A DNA stretch of 64,000 nucleotides from Ailurus styani (GCA_002007465.1 LNAC01000001.1:7224362-7288361), one strand, 5' to 3'; shown: positions 22,651-34,877, counted from the stretch's first letter. Numbers and translations: made by a program. Notes: generated by a model not told the origin, from the sequence alone.

Positions 22651-24695
22651 CCACGGGAGGGGCCTCCTCCCTGGGCTCCGGGCAACTCCGAGAGCCTGCC
22701 CTGACGGGAGGGATTTATAGCTTGAGGTCCCGCAGGAACCGTGCAGGGGTGGAGGGGTGCGATGGGGAGTACGGTGGCGGGTGGAGGGGTGGTCCTTTGG
22801 CTTCTCTGGGCCTCAGCTTTTGTCCCGGTGGTTGGGGGAATGGGTTGTACAGTGAGTGGCAGGATGTGGGACCTGAGATCGTGAAGGTTCCGTGCCAGCG
22901 AGGTCTGGCAGGCCCTGGGTGTGTGGGTGCCAAGGGCAAGGCCAGTGCCTGGGGCCCAGGGACAGGATGCAAGGATGCGAGGCCTTGGATTCGAGGGACA
23001 GGAGTGGGGAGCTAAGAGGGGGTGATATCCCTCCTCCTCCAAGGAGGAGCCAGGTGCTGAGGCATGGGCCAGGGCAAGCTTGCTTCTGAGTCCTTCGAGG
23101 CTAGTTACCAGCTCCATGGCCTGGGACAGTTTCCTCATTTAGAAAATGGGAGCAAGGTGCTGTGTCGGGGACAGTGTGTTGCGTTCTTGGTTCTGCCTGT
23201 CTCCCCCACTTGAAACAACCCTCCTGGGGTTGTGGACCCTGAGGGCCCCAGCACTGGGCAGGGGAGTGCTAAGGGCATGGGGTGTAGGGGAGGTACCCAC
23301 TCCAAACCCATTAACCGACAAGACCTAGTCAAGAGTGAGGGATTTTAGTGGTTTGGGGTTGAAACTTTGGGCAGGACCCGAGTCGGTGTTTCACTTAGAA
23401 GGGCTCATTGCTCCCCTGGGGTTGGGTGGCCTGGGGGTGCTAATCCTAGGTTCACCTGCCCAGTGCCTGTTCCTGTCCCCATGGGTCTCAACCTGATGAG
23501 TGAATAATAATCCTACCCTTCCTTCCTCTTTGAGGGCCAGTTCATGCTCCAGAGTCATTGATCCCTATAGTAGCCCTGCAAATTTGGTAATTCCCAGATC
23601 TGGTTCCAGGGAGGTCAGACAGCTCTTAGGGTCTTCAGACTTTAGGCGTTGAGGCTTGACCCCCATGGAGTCCGGTACCCACATAGTCCGGTACATGCAG
23701 CAGAGTTAACAGAAACTCCAAACCCCATGTCCATGGCACCAGTGATCCCATGTTCTCCAACCCAAGAGTGCCTGGGGCTGGTTCGGTAAGCAGGGCTCAG
23801 GGTGGGGCAGATCCAGCCCCGCCGAGAGGCCAGGGGCGGGGGAGGTGGCTTTCCCCCATGGCTTCTGTGCCCCCACCTGTTTCTGCTGCTTGGGGCTGGG
23901 CCCCAGTCCCCAGGCGGAGCTGTGACCCCATGCCACCGCACCTGGAGCGTGGCCCTCTCTCGGGAGGTCCTGCCAGTTTGTCCTTGGGTGTAGCTAGGGC
24001 GCTGTCCTGCGGCGAGGAGGAGTCTGGCCCCCCATTTGGAGGACTGTCTGCGTCAGTGGAGCCTTCTTTCAGCTGCCCTACCTCGAGGTGGGGAGCTGTG
24101 TATCCTTGGGTGTGGAGCAGGTTGGGCTCGAGGAGTGGCGTCCAGCTCCCTTTGCCAGAACTCAGTCTCCCCTCCTGCCCGGCCTTGACTGTTTGTGCTT
24201 CTCACCCCCAGAGTATGTTTGTTTGGGTTGACACACCCCCTGCAAACAGCCAGCCCCAGGCACCTCTGTGGCAGCCAGACCCAGCCTTGCCCGTGGCTGG
24301 CCGGCCTCTTTTCCAGAGGAAAACGCAGCCCCACAGGAGCCCCAGCGGGGCCCTGATCGCAGCTTTGAAGGTGGGAGCCAGGAGGCCAAGTCAAAATTGC
24401 ATGGCGGGTAAACAGCTGAGGACCCCGTTTGGCCTGCTTGGGATGTCGGCTGGCTACAAAGGGACCCTGTCAGGAATGCCCTCGGAGCAGAAGGGACCCA
24501 TTCAGTCCTCCCAGAACGGGATTTGCCTGCTAATTAGGTGCAGGGGACCCTAGCGGTGGGTGGGCTGCAGGAAAGGCTGGGGGTGGGGAGCCGAGGGCCC
24601 TATTGCCGATGAGCCTCTGCCTCTGACCAGCTAGAACCCAAAGTCCAAACCCGGCCGGCAGACCAGCTGCTCCAGAGCCATGCAGGGAGCTTGTT
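22651..24695. other. GC-rich intergenic block, no gene seen
   Basis: Long open frames here, such as 23750-24553 on the plus strand (267 codons), follow from high GC. I see no family motif in them and no splice-bounded exon. A short MIR-like piece lies at 23105-23160 (CCATGGCCTGGGACAGTTTC). Confidence 0.6.
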
Positions 24696-24712
24696 AAAAA
24701 TCAGCAATGCTG

Positions 24713-24921
24713 AGCACCTGGGTGGCTCAGTCGGTTAAGCATCGGAATCTTGATTTGAGCTCAGGTCGTGGTCTTGGGGTCGTGGGATCGAGTCCTACGT
24801 TGGGCTCCATGCTTGCAGGAAGTCTGCTTGAGACTCTCTCCCTCTCTGCCCCTCCCTCTGCTCACGCGCACTCTCTCTTGATAAAAAAGAAAGAAAATAA
24901 GAAAGAAATACACATCTTTTT
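24713..24921 (+). mobile_element. CAN SINE with target-site duplication
   Basis: The flanks AAAAATCAGCAATGCTG (24696-24712) and AAAAAATGGCAATGCTG (24922-24938) match with two or three differences. It appears to sit in a MER5-like relic (GGGAGCTTGTTAAAAATC). Confidence 0.92.
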
Positions 24922-24938
24922 AAAAAATGGCAATGCTG

Positions 24939-26882
24939 TCTCAGTCCTCCCCAATGAGATGACAAAACCCAACCCTGGGTGGCAGGCTTAATACTTAGCA
25001 GATCCCTGCCTGGTGCTCTGGGAGGTCCAGGCCTTGCACACTGCTGCCTTCAGCTTCCTGGGCTACAGGGGCAGAGATAGAGACCCCGCTAGCTCTGGGT
25101 GGCTGGGTGGGGCTCGGGGGCAGGAGGGAGTTCACAAGCAGTGTGTTCCTTTGCAAAGTGCACTGTGCACATAGTTCTCGTTGTCTCTGTGTCTGGTTGT
25201 GGGAACCCCGTGAAACACCAGCTGCTTTCATTCCATCTCATAGCAAGATGTTGTCTGCATTGCACAGGGGAGAAAGCCAAGGCTCCCCGAGGTTCACCGA
25301 TTTGTCCAAGGTCACGCCACTCTGGGACTGGGACTTTCTCCATGAGTCTGCCTTCTGGGGGGGTGGATGGGACCTGGGCATGTGATGAAGACTCCACAGC
25401 GATTGGACTGTGCTGCACTGGGGGTAGCCATGGTCCACGTAACCTTTCGCTACCACTGCAGGTGAGCTCACTGCACACAGGACAAACGTCAGGGCCATGC
25501 AGGGCTCTAGGTGGGGGAAGTGAGGGAGAGTCCCATAGGTGTGCTGATCGATAGCATGAGGACAGGCCCCAGGGTGGAAAAGGGACCCGCTTTTGTGCAG
25601 GGATGCTGACCCATGACCAGGAGCGGCAGCTGAGAGTCATTTCTAGACCCTTCTGGAGATGCAGCTACTTTTACAACAGCACGATCTTGTTGGCTTAGAA
25701 ATGGTCTAATGACTCTTGGTGGGCATCTGGTGTGTTCATCGGGGCCACTGACTTTGGGCTTGCCCTCTATGCCTGGCATGGAGGCCGGTGTCCAGCCAAC
25801 ACTGCGGAGGCTAGTTTGGAGTGCAGTAAATGGGTCCCGGGCCTGGTACCGAGGGGAGCAGCTGGCTGCCTGCTGCTGGAGTTGCCAGGGGCTGCGCGGG
25901 GCAGGGCGGTCCCACCAGAAGCAGAGAGAGGGTGAGTGGGCTCCAAAAGGGCTGAGGGGTCCTGCGCCAGGGGGGTCCTGGGTGGTTCCCTGCACTGCAT
26001 TCGGGTCTGCATACAGTGTCTTGGTGGCAGGTGTCTGGCAGTGGTGAGCAGACCCCTGCACGGAGGCCACAGCCAGGGTGAATTCCCGTGTGAAGTACCC
26101 CATGACCCAAGTGAGGGGAGAGCTCATTCCCATTGTTCTGTCTCAAGGACAAAGAAGAATGTGCTTGGACAGGTAAAAAATGGGAAAGGTTTGCTTAGCT
26201 AGCAGATTGTTCCCAAAGCAATTCACGATTTGGATTGAAGAAAGGGTTGCTCTTTCTCAAGCTGTCCCTTAAGGCCTGGTAGATTTTTCACTCCAGCTTG
26301 AGGCAGGGGAGGGGGTATGGCTGGGGCTCGGTGAGGCTGGACAGAGCCCAGCAAGGCCCCTGGGCTGTCCGAGTCTCTGGAGAGTCTGACGTCTGCCTCA
26401 GGGTTTGAATGAAGCATCAGTTGGGGGATGGAGTCGAAGAATGAGAGGATCTGGAAATCTGGGACTTCCTCAACTCTGTAAGGTCTTACCCTTGAAACTA
26501 GAGACTTTGAACTTCAGAGCTAGAAGACCCCGCTTAAGGGCCCCAGGCAGGAGAGACTTAATCAAGGACATGCAGGAAGTTATAGCAGGAGCTGACCTTG
26601 AACCCAAGTCGTGGGACTTCCAACCCAGGGCTCTCTCTGGAGTCGGAAATCAGAGTGAAGGAGCCTGGTTTGTGTCTGCTTTCTTTTAGAGCCGAACTCT
26701 CATGTGCTAATGACATATTCACTCAACATGAGGAAGTAGGTAATTTGGAAAAGTTATCAAGTGAGATGTTTCTTGCATCTGGGTGTCATGGAGCAAAGTC
26801 AGCCTTGTTACATAAATTAAATAATGTTTGTGGCTGACAGCTGCTTTATGAGGTCTGCAGGGTGGGCTCCCGTGTCTCAGGC
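24939..26882. other. Intergenic, no gene seen
   Basis: GC-rich unique sequence. A MIR-like antisense piece is at 25225-25335 (AGGTTCACCGATTTGTCCAA). 26695-26845 is an AT-rich non-repetitive island discussed under findings. Confidence 0.55.
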
Positions 26883-27024
26883 AGACCTATGTGTTCTGAC
26901 GGGTGCAGTTTTTCACTACGTTGGTTTTACAGATGAGAAAGCTGANTAGACCTATGTGTTCTGACCTATGTGTTCTGACGGGTGCAGTTTTTCACTACGT
27001 TGGTTTTACAGATGAGAAAGCTGA
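26883..27024. repeat. Direct duplication flanking a single N at 26946
   Basis: About 60 bp (CCTATGTGTTCTGACGGGTG through GAGAAAGCTGA) is present at 26886-26945 and again at 26965-27024, with a third partial start (AGACCTATGTGTTCTGAC) at 26948. Probably an unmerged assembly overlap over a MIR. Confidence 0.85.
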
Positions 27025-27090
27025 GAAAAGTGACTGACCCCAAATACAAAGAATGTCAGAGGTGGAGCTGGGACAGTGTCCCCCCCCCCA
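27005..27090 (-). repeat. MIR relic, antisense
   Basis: GGTTTTACAGATGAGAAAGC and TGTCAGAGGTGGAGCTGGGA match the antisense MIR. Confidence 0.55.
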
Positions 27091-27627
27091 CCATCCCTCT
27101 GCGGTCCAGTGGTCCTCAGTCTCTAGAGCACTCTAGCTGGGGGGGGGTCCCCCAGATGCAGCTTTATAGCAGACTTCCCAGCTGTTTGGGTTAAGAACCC
27201 TCTGATCAAAAATGTGATGATCAGATCCAGAAAGTTTGGTCAGTGATGTGATGAAGAGAAGTGTCCACTCCCCTGAGCATTGAATGACTTCATTTTGGAC
27301 AACCGTTGACAGACTTGTTTTCCCGGGACTAAGTCAGACCACGTGTTCTTTAGGGTCACGTGCCAGCCGCTGAGAGTGTGCAATCCATAATCCAGCCAAC
27401 TTTCCTGAGTACCTACCGAGGAGGCGGGGGGGAGGCCGAGTGGTGAGTCTACAGAGAGCGCCCCCCAGAGGCCAGGAAGCTGCCTTTAGCTGTTCATTGT
27501 CTGTTCTGCTCAGAGGCCTTGGTCAGGGGCATAAGGCAGAATAGACATCTGGTTCTCTGAGGGACACTGAGCAAGCGACAGGTTAGGGGTTTGTGTGGGT
27601 GGGATGCGTGCTGCCCCTGCAGGGTGG

Positions 27628-27820
27628 TTTTTTTTTTTTTTTTAAAGATTTTATCTATCTAACTATTGCACGAGCAGGGGGATGGGCAGAGGAGAGGGAG
27701 AAGCCGACTTGGAGCTGAGCGCAGAGCCCGACGTGGGTCTCGGTCCCATGACCCTGAGATCACGACCTGGGCCGAAACCGAGAGTCAGGCGCTCAACTGA
27801 CGGAGCCACCCAGGCGGCCC
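27628..27820 (-). mobile_element. CAN SINE
   Basis: Antisense copy with a shortened tail (TTTTATCTATCTAACTATTG) and head complement CCACCCAGGCGGCCC. Confidence 0.92.
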
Positions 27821-28017
27821 GTGTTGCTGCAGTTTTGTTCGCAGGAGGTGCCCCTTGGGTGCCATCCTGGCTTGGACAGATTGGCCCTCTGGCCACCTGA
27901 CCTTCCCACTCGAAGTGTCCCCAGGTCTCTCCGGGATGCATCCCACGAATGCGGCACATCAATTACAGAGGACCCTCAACACAGGACAGGCTTTGATTTC
28001 CTCCCTCAGCCCCACTG

Positions 28018-28504
28018 GTGGCTTTTTGATGTCGCTGCCTTTCCGATAGTGCATGGAAAGCAAGGCCCATCCTGCACGGTGGGCGGGGACTCTTGTTTCT
28101 GGTGATTTGTTGTGCTGACAGCACTGAGGTTCACAGGAACCGCATATTTATTCCAGCACTGATATTTGCTCCCCTAAATGCACACGTGAAGGAAAACGGA
28201 AGAGTCAGAGTCTGGAAGGCTTTCCGAGGAGGTGGGAGAGGCTGGTTTCTCATTTCCTCANGTGGCTTTTTGATGTCGCTGCCTTTCCGATAGTGCGTGG
28301 AAAGCAAGGCCCATCCTGCACGGTGGGCGGGGACTCTTGTTTCTGGTGATTTGTTGTGCTGACAGCACTGAGGTTCACAGGAACCGCATATTTATTCCAG
28401 CACTGATATTTGCTCCCCTAAATGCACACGTGAAGGAAAACGGAAGAGTCAGAGTCTGGAAGGCTTTCCGAGGAGGTGGGAGAGGCTGGTTTCTCATTTC
28501 CTCA
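28018..28504. repeat. 243-bp direct duplication flanking a single N at 28261
   Basis: 28018-28260 and 28262-28504 match at every position I compared except 28053 (A) versus 28297 (G). They abut a lone N, so the likely cause is two haplotypic contig ends joined without being merged. Confidence 0.95.
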
Positions 28505-28824
28505 ACATGCCTGCCCCCTCCCCGGCTGGGCATCTTGAATCAATTTATGGAAAACTGCCAAGGAAATCTTGAGATGGATTAATTTCAGAGATTGACCAGC
28601 AGTTTCAACTTCAGTCAGGGTTTGTAGGGTGCTTATGGGGCCAGGAACGGTGCCAGGGGCCAGAGTGGGAGAGGCCAGAGAAGCCAAACAGAGCAAAGAC
28701 CGAAACAGTGAACCTCAGGCAAGTTAGGGGAGATGCACGGGCACGTGGGGCAAAGGTGGGTGTGAGCACGGGGAAGCTGGACTTTGGGACAGGTGCGTGG
28801 AAGACGTGGCAATTACTTTATTAT

Positions 28825-29010
28825 ATTTTAAAAAAGATTTTATTTGAGAGAGAGAGAGCATGTGCATGAGGAGGTAGGGGGAGGGGCAGAGGCAGAGGGA
28901 GAAGCAGACCCCTGCTGAGCAGGGAGCCCGATGCAGGACTCGATCCCAGGATTCTAGGATCATGACCTGAGCCGAAGGCAGACACTTAACCAACTGAGCC
29001 ACCCAGACGC
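28825..29010 (-). mobile_element. CAN SINE
   Basis: Full-length antisense copy. The head complement is CCACCCAGACGC. Confidence 0.92.
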
Positions 29011-30795
29011 ATTTAAATGCCGCCTCGCAGCCTAGCAGGAGTGTAATTGGGAAAGGAAAGGGGAGTCAGGCCCAGAGGCCTGGTGTTGGGATGTGGGTGC
29101 TATTTCCTGGCCATGGAGTGGGCAGAGCTGACGCAGAGAGGGCCAGCCACGCCACTGCCCAGGCCAGGTGTCGGAAGGACCAACAGCATCACAGAAACTC
29201 AGCCTAATTGACAGCATGCGGGCTTGGGTTTGGGCGTGGGGGGGAGAGAGAAGGAGCAGCCTCCCGGGCAGTGGCCGGGCTGGGACCCCCCTGCAGTGAA
29301 GCCCGCATCTCACACAGTGTGGGTGGGAGGCCCTGGTCCCTTACCTGCGCTCAACAAGCAAATGTGTTTCAAGCGTGTCAATTGGAAGGTACCGGCTTAT
29401 CAGCCTTCTTGGGTACCTGCTGCTTCTCTAGGTATAGTCGGGCACTTCCTGAGCTAAGGGACATCTAAGTTTGGGCCTGGAAGCTAAGGGCCTGGAGATC
29501 CCGACGCACATCCTCCTGTTCACTCCATATCCATGCAGTGAGGGGGTTGAGCGCTGCTCTCTGAGGAGCCGATCTGGAATTGAAGGGCCTTCGAGAAGCT
29601 GGATCAGACCCCTGGGTCCCTTGGCTGGTTATCCTGTTCCTTGGGCAAGGGTCTCTCTGTAAGGCTTTCTCCCCAGTCTTCATGCCTTCGACACAGCGTG
29701 CACTGGGCTAGAACCCCACCACCCTGGGAAAGGTCCTGGCTGTACCCCCAGCACCCCCACCACCCTGGGAAAGGTCCTGGCTGTACCCCCAGCACCCGGG
29801 GTGGTTGCCACTCTCCCTCACCCCTGCTCACCTCACCTGCATCAGGGTGCTGGTCCCAGCTCCCTACCCTGAGATCTCTGCTGACCATCGGCAAACTGTC
29901 AGGCCAGAGACTGATGACTACACCTGCCGGTAGCTTCATGCCCCAGATACGCCCTCAGGGTCTGAAAGGCCAAGACGTGGCCTCGTTGCTTGGCTACTGT
30001 GTGTTTCCACGGTGCCCGGCAGGCAGCACAGTGCAGGCCTTCCGCTTGGCCCAAGCTTTCCCTGGCTGGGCCTTTGAGCATTAAGTTGATCTGCTCCGAG
30101 TGGACTTGAGGGTGAGGGGAAGCCTGACCGTATTATAAACCTACTTTTTAACTTAAAAAGTAATAGATGCTCATTGAAAAAAATAGTATAGAAAAAAATA
30201 TACAGGAGAGCGGAAAAACCATCCATTATCCTGTTTCTGAGAGAACTCCTGGCGATAGGCTCGCATCTCTCTTTTGGGGCTTTCTGTCTCTACCCTCACA
30301 GCACGATTCCTTCCAAAACCAGGACACCATGGGTAACAAACGGCCTGATAAGGTGGAAGTTAATTTGCCATCTGCGTTTACGTGACGAGCCCCCCCTGCG
30401 GGCCTGCTCCGTGACGCAGAGCAGGCAGGCCCCTAGTCGGGGGGGCGTGAGGTGCATCTTGAGGGTTGAGTTTCTTCGAGAGGAGACATAAAATGAACCA
30501 GGGTCTTTTGGGAGGAGGCTGGGCACCCAGTCCCCACTCCCAGCTTTCCCAGATTACGCGTGAGGGAGAGCTACTGGTTGGGGTGACCCAGGGTGGCGCC
30601 CAGTCTGGTTGTAGGGTTGAGGTCGGCTCATGACGCCTCGGGCCGATCTTGTCCACCAGGGCAAAGGTGCGGTGGCCAGTGGCCCAAGTTACCGAGAGTA
30701 ATGGACATGTGTGTGGGGGGTGCGTTCCCCAGGGCTCCCTTCCCTCTGTGGTTCCAGGTTGGCTGGAGCCATGGGACATATTTGGCCTGAGTTTT
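29011..30795. other. Intergenic, no gene seen
   Basis: Unique GC-rich sequence with a 41-bp tandem duplication at 29713-29795. An AT-rich LINE-like relic lies near 30120-30240 (AGTAATAGATGCTCATTG). Confidence 0.55.
29713..29795. repeat. 41-bp tandem duplication (two units)
   Basis: ACCCTGGGAAAGGTCCTGGC recurs with a 41-bp offset, and both units end CTGTACCCCCAGCACCC. Confidence 0.9.
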
Positions 30796-30796
30796 G

Positions 30797-31030
30797 TTTT
30801 GTTTGAAAGATTATTTATTTGAGAGAGAGGGGGAGAGAGAGAGCATGTATAAGCAGGGCGAGGGGCAGAGAAGGTAGAGGCAGAGCGGGGAGGGTCAGAG
30901 AGAAATAATCCCAAGCAGACTCCGGGCTGAATGTGGAGCCAGATGTGGGTCTCGATCTCACAACCCTGAGATCACGACCTGAGTTGAAACCAACAGTCGG
31001 ATGCTTAACCGGCGGAGCCCCAGGCGCCCC
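30797..31030 (-). mobile_element. CAN SINE with target-site duplication
   Basis: Flanked by GCCTGAGTTTTG (30785-30796) and GCCTGAGATTTG (31032-31043). The central region is enlarged by extra GGGGCAGAG-like units. Confidence 0.9.
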
Positions 31031-32653
31031 TGCCTGAGATTTGGAAGAAGTCCGGTGGCAGCCATGTGCCCTTCCGTTAGAGGGGAGCAGGCAGTGGGCA
31101 CGGGCAGCTCACACACACCGTCGTTCACGCACGGGCTTACCCGGCTGGCATGGCCTCAGCTTCTCCTTCAGCCTCTGCTGCTCCTGCCCAGGGGCTGTTT
31201 GGCTCGGGGACAAAGGGTGCCAGAACCAGACCATCCCTGTCATGCTCGTTAACTCTAGTCCATCCTCGTGGGCTCTGCTCCTCCCGGCGTTGGCTGACCT
31301 CCTCCACGGCACACCCCTCTTTCCTGCTCCCCGGGGGACTTCCAGCTGTGTCCCCAGCTAGAGCAGGACCAGCCTCCCAGAGACGGTTTACCAGCCCCTG
31401 CAGCGGGTGACACCAAGCCCCTAGAATCACACATAATCAGTACATTATATGTATTATTAGATAATTTTTATTGCACCTACTTTACATGTGTGGAAATCAG
31501 GAAACTACCAGGCCACAGTCTGCGGCCCCAGATGCCGGCTCGGCACTGGACTGGCCCCGAGGGACCCGTGGTCCACTGAGGACCTTCTCTTCCACTGGCT
31601 GAGGTCTCCAGCTCCTTTAGGGAAGAAGCAGGGTAAGGGAGGGTGCTCCCCACTTACCATCTTCGTACCCTGCTCCCTCTCTCCATTTCCTCCAAGCTCT
31701 CAGTGCCCAGAGCAAGAACTGGGCCTTCTGCCAATCGCCAAGGACACTCAGCTGATTCAGGAGAAGGGAGGGGGATGGGCGCTGGGGTGAAAAAGGAGGA
31801 AAAAAGATCTCAGAAAGGAAAAGGCCCCAGGAGGAAGGTCCTGAGGACTCCCATGTGGTCTTCACCCCTAAAAAGGGCACAGCCTCGGGGTGCTACTTGG
31901 TGCAACAGCTGGCCCTCTAAAATGAGCACTGCAGTCTGGCATGGAACCCCCTCTCCTGGCCCCTGGGGGCCCCGGGCACCAGCCCAGACAGAGGGGGCAG
32001 AACCATAGACTCCTACGACTGTTCTGTAGGGTTTTTCATGCCGGAGAGAAAACTCAGGCATAACTTCTGCGAATAACCCTTGCAGGGACCTGGGGGGCTG
32101 GGAAAGATACCACCTCCCATCCCTCAAGAAAGGGTGCCCGGAAGTGAGGGTTGGAGTTCACATCAACTCTTTGAAGTGGAATCATAGAATTCCTTCATAC
32201 CTACATTCACAAGTCCGTGACATCACACGGAACGTCGGCGTGGACGGAGAAGGGGAATCCCAGTCCCTGAACCCCAGTGGGACTTTGCTATCCAATGGCA
32301 AGCGCTCTGGAGAGGGTTTGATGGGCTCAGGGGTTGGGGACTTAGAATGCATCTTGGCTCTGCCCACCTTCTTACCGAAGTCACCTGACAGCTGTTGAAA
32401 GATAAACTGAGGCATTTTCAACATTTTAAGGGTTTGAGCAAAAATCAGTTTGAATCAGGCAGCATCCACTCCGGCAGACAGGAAGGAGCTCTGAGGAGCT
32501 GAACAAAATAATAGACTTGAAGGCAGAAGGGAGTGGGAATAAGGAGGTTAAATGGCAAAAAAGAGGGCTGGTTATTGTAAAATTACTTTCTTTTAGGGGA
32601 TGGCAGTGGTCTGTCAGGAAGATGACGTAACTAGTGCTGATCAGGGATTCCTG
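31031..32653. other. Intergenic, no gene or repeat seen
   Basis: Mixed-composition unique sequence. Open frames on both strands are short and without motifs. Confidence 0.5.
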
Positions 32654-32852
32654 TTTTTTTTTTTTTTAAAAGATTATATTTATTTATTTGACAGAGAGAG
32701 AGTGAGCACGAGCAGGGGGAGCAGCCGAGGGAGAGGGAGAAGCAGGCTCTCCTCTGAGCAGGGAGCCTGATGTGGGGCTCAATCCCAGGACCCTGAGATC
32801 ATGACTCGAGCCGAAGTCAGACACTTAATTGACTGAGCCACCCAGGCACCCC
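32654..32852 (-). mobile_element. CAN SINE
   Basis: Antisense full-length copy with a T15-A tail and head complement CCACCCAGGCACCCC. Confidence 0.93.
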
Positions 32853-33427
32853 CTGATTGACTGGTTTAAAATTCCAATTCTGGGAGAGCTGAAACTAATT
32901 AAGTCTGGGTTTGGTGACCTGGGGCTTAGCATAAGTGACTCCATTTGGGGTCTGTTGTCTTGTTTTTGTTTTTAACACAGCCCTTCCATAACAAGTCCTT
33001 CTGTCTGGAAACCCACAACAATGATTGTGGGGGAAATGATGGCATTTCCCCCCAATTCTTTACCTCTCTGTCAGGCTTGCATAAAATTTGGGAAGTCATA
33101 CAGGGTGATGTCTTTATTAATAGCGCCTTGGGGAGGAAGCAGGAGGTGAGGTGAGTGGACTGGAACAAACTGACATTGTCTCTAGGAATCCTAGTGGAGG
33201 GGCTTTGAGGGGTCTGGAAGGAAAAGGGAACTTTTGTCATCCTGGCCTTGCCCCAGGAAGGGACCCCACAGTGCCATCGGAGGGCGGAGCACGCTAGTGC
33301 CCAGGCTCCTGTTCTGTTGACCAAGGGGGTTATTTGCATCTCAAAGACCCTGGACTAGTAGATGCTCCATTCATGGGACTACTTCTTCCACATGGGACCT
33401 GTCTTCATGGCACATGAAACCGGGCTC
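32853..33427. other. Intergenic, no gene seen
   Basis: Unique sequence between a SINE and the L1 insertion. No motif recognised. Confidence 0.5.
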
Positions 33428-33441
33428 TAGAATGGGTCCTC

Positions 33442-34338
33442 GACGCAGAGAAAGGGGAGCCCTCCTACACTGCTGGTGGGAATGCAAGCTGGTGCGGCCA
33501 CTCTGAAAACAGGAGGGAGGTTCCTCAAGAAGTTAAAAATAGAGCTACCCTATGATCCAGCAATTACACTACTGGATATTTACCCCAAGACACAGATGTA
33601 ATGAAAAGAAGGGGCACCTGCGCCCCAATGTTTATAGCAGCCATGTCCACAATAGCCGAACTGTGGGAAGAGCCCAGATGTCCATCAACAGATGAAGGGA
33701 TAAAGAAGACGTGGTGTATATTACTCAGCCACCAAAAAATTGACATCTTGTCATTTCCAATGACACGGATGGAACTAGAGGGTATGCTAAGCGAAATAAG
33801 TCAGTCGGAGAAAGAAGATTATCATATGATCTCAGTCATGTGTGGAATTTAAGAAACAAAACAGAGGATCATAGGGGAAGAGAGGAAAAAAACCAACAAG
33901 ATGAAATCAGAGGGCGCCTGGGTGGCTCAGTGGGTTAAAGCCTCTGCCTTTGGCTCAGGTCATGTTCTCAGGGTCCTGGGATCGAGGCCCATATCGGGCT
34001 CCCTGCTCGGCAAGGAGCCTGCTTCCCCCTCTCTCTTTGCCTGCCTCTCTGCCTACTTGTAATCTCTCTGTCAAATAAATAAATAAAATCTTTTTTAAAA
34101 AAAGGATGAAATCAGAGAGGAGACAAACCATAAGAGACTCTTAATCATAGGGACAAAGCTGAGGGTTGCTGGAGGGGAGGGGGGGTGGGGGATGGAGTAA
34201 CTGGGGGATGGGCATTAAGTAGGGCACGGGATGGAATGAGCACTGGGTGTTACCTACAACTGATGAATCACTGAACTCTACCTCTGAAACTAATAATAAA
34301 CTATATGCTAATTAATTGAATTTAAATAAAATAAAAAA
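33442..34338 (+). mobile_element. Young 5'-truncated LINE-1 with target-site duplications
   Basis: Contains the end of ORF2 and the 3' UTR of a carnivore L1 (TGGTGGGAATGCAAGCTGGT, GATGTCCATCAACAGATGA, GAGCACTGGGTGTTACCTAC) and an A-rich tail. Flanked by TAGAATGGGTCCTC at 33428-33441 and 34339-34352. The ORF2 C-terminal frame stays open at 33601-33852, but the element is truncated and cannot be autonomous. Confidence 0.96.
33913..34104 (+). mobile_element. Young CAN SINE nested in the L1
   Basis: Young-type head and CTGCCTGCCTCTCTGCCTAC box. Flanked by GATGAAATCAGAG at 33900-33912 and 34105-34117, an exact 13-bp duplication of L1 sequence. Confidence 0.97.
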
Positions 34339-34703
34339 TAGAATGGGTCCTCAAAGCAACAATCTTGAATATCTTAAGGTATGATCTGCATGACAGAAGC
34401 CCTAAAAGAATTTAGGATGTGGTTCTAGTGAGATATTTCATGTTGTTACACAGATAGCATCCAGGCACCAGCAGGGGGAATTATTTTCAGGTTGGACTCT
34501 CAGCAAGAAGTGATCCCTCCCTGGCAAGATAGCAGCATTGGATTTAGAGTCAGACAACTTTAGAACCTATCCTGCCTCTATCTTTTCTAGCTGTGTTGCC
34601 TTTGGCAAGTTGAGAGCCTCCTTTGAATCTCAGTCTCCTCTTCTCTAAAACTGGGCAAAACCCTTTTTAAATTGTATTATTTTATTGTTTTTTTATTATT
34701 TGC

Positions 34704-34867
34704 TTTTTTAAAAAAGATTTTATTTATTTATTTGAGAGAGAGAGATTACGAGTAGGGGGAAGAGTAGAGGGAGAAGCAGGCTCCCCACTGAGCAGGGAGC
34801 CCGATGCGGGACTTGATCCCAGGACCCTGGGATCATGACCTTGAGCCGAAGGCCACCCAGGCACCCT
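34704..34867 (-). mobile_element. CAN SINE with internal deletion
   Basis: Lacks the usual CAGACGCTTAACCGACTGAG between GCCGAAGG and CCACCCAGG. Confidence 0.9.
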
Positions 34868-34877
34868 ATTTTGTTGT

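Noticed and set aside
23750..24553. 267-codon plus-strand open frame
   Set aside because: GC-rich sequence makes long frames common. The product is low-complexity Pro/Ser/Gly-rich with no domain, no splice-bounded exon structure was found, and other frames overlap it on both strands.
28093..28582. Two near-identical small open frames in tandem
   Set aside because: They are the same sequence counted twice because of the duplication around the N at 28261.
33601..33852. 83-codon open frame
   Set aside because: It is the C-terminal end of L1 ORF2 inside the truncated LINE, not a host gene.
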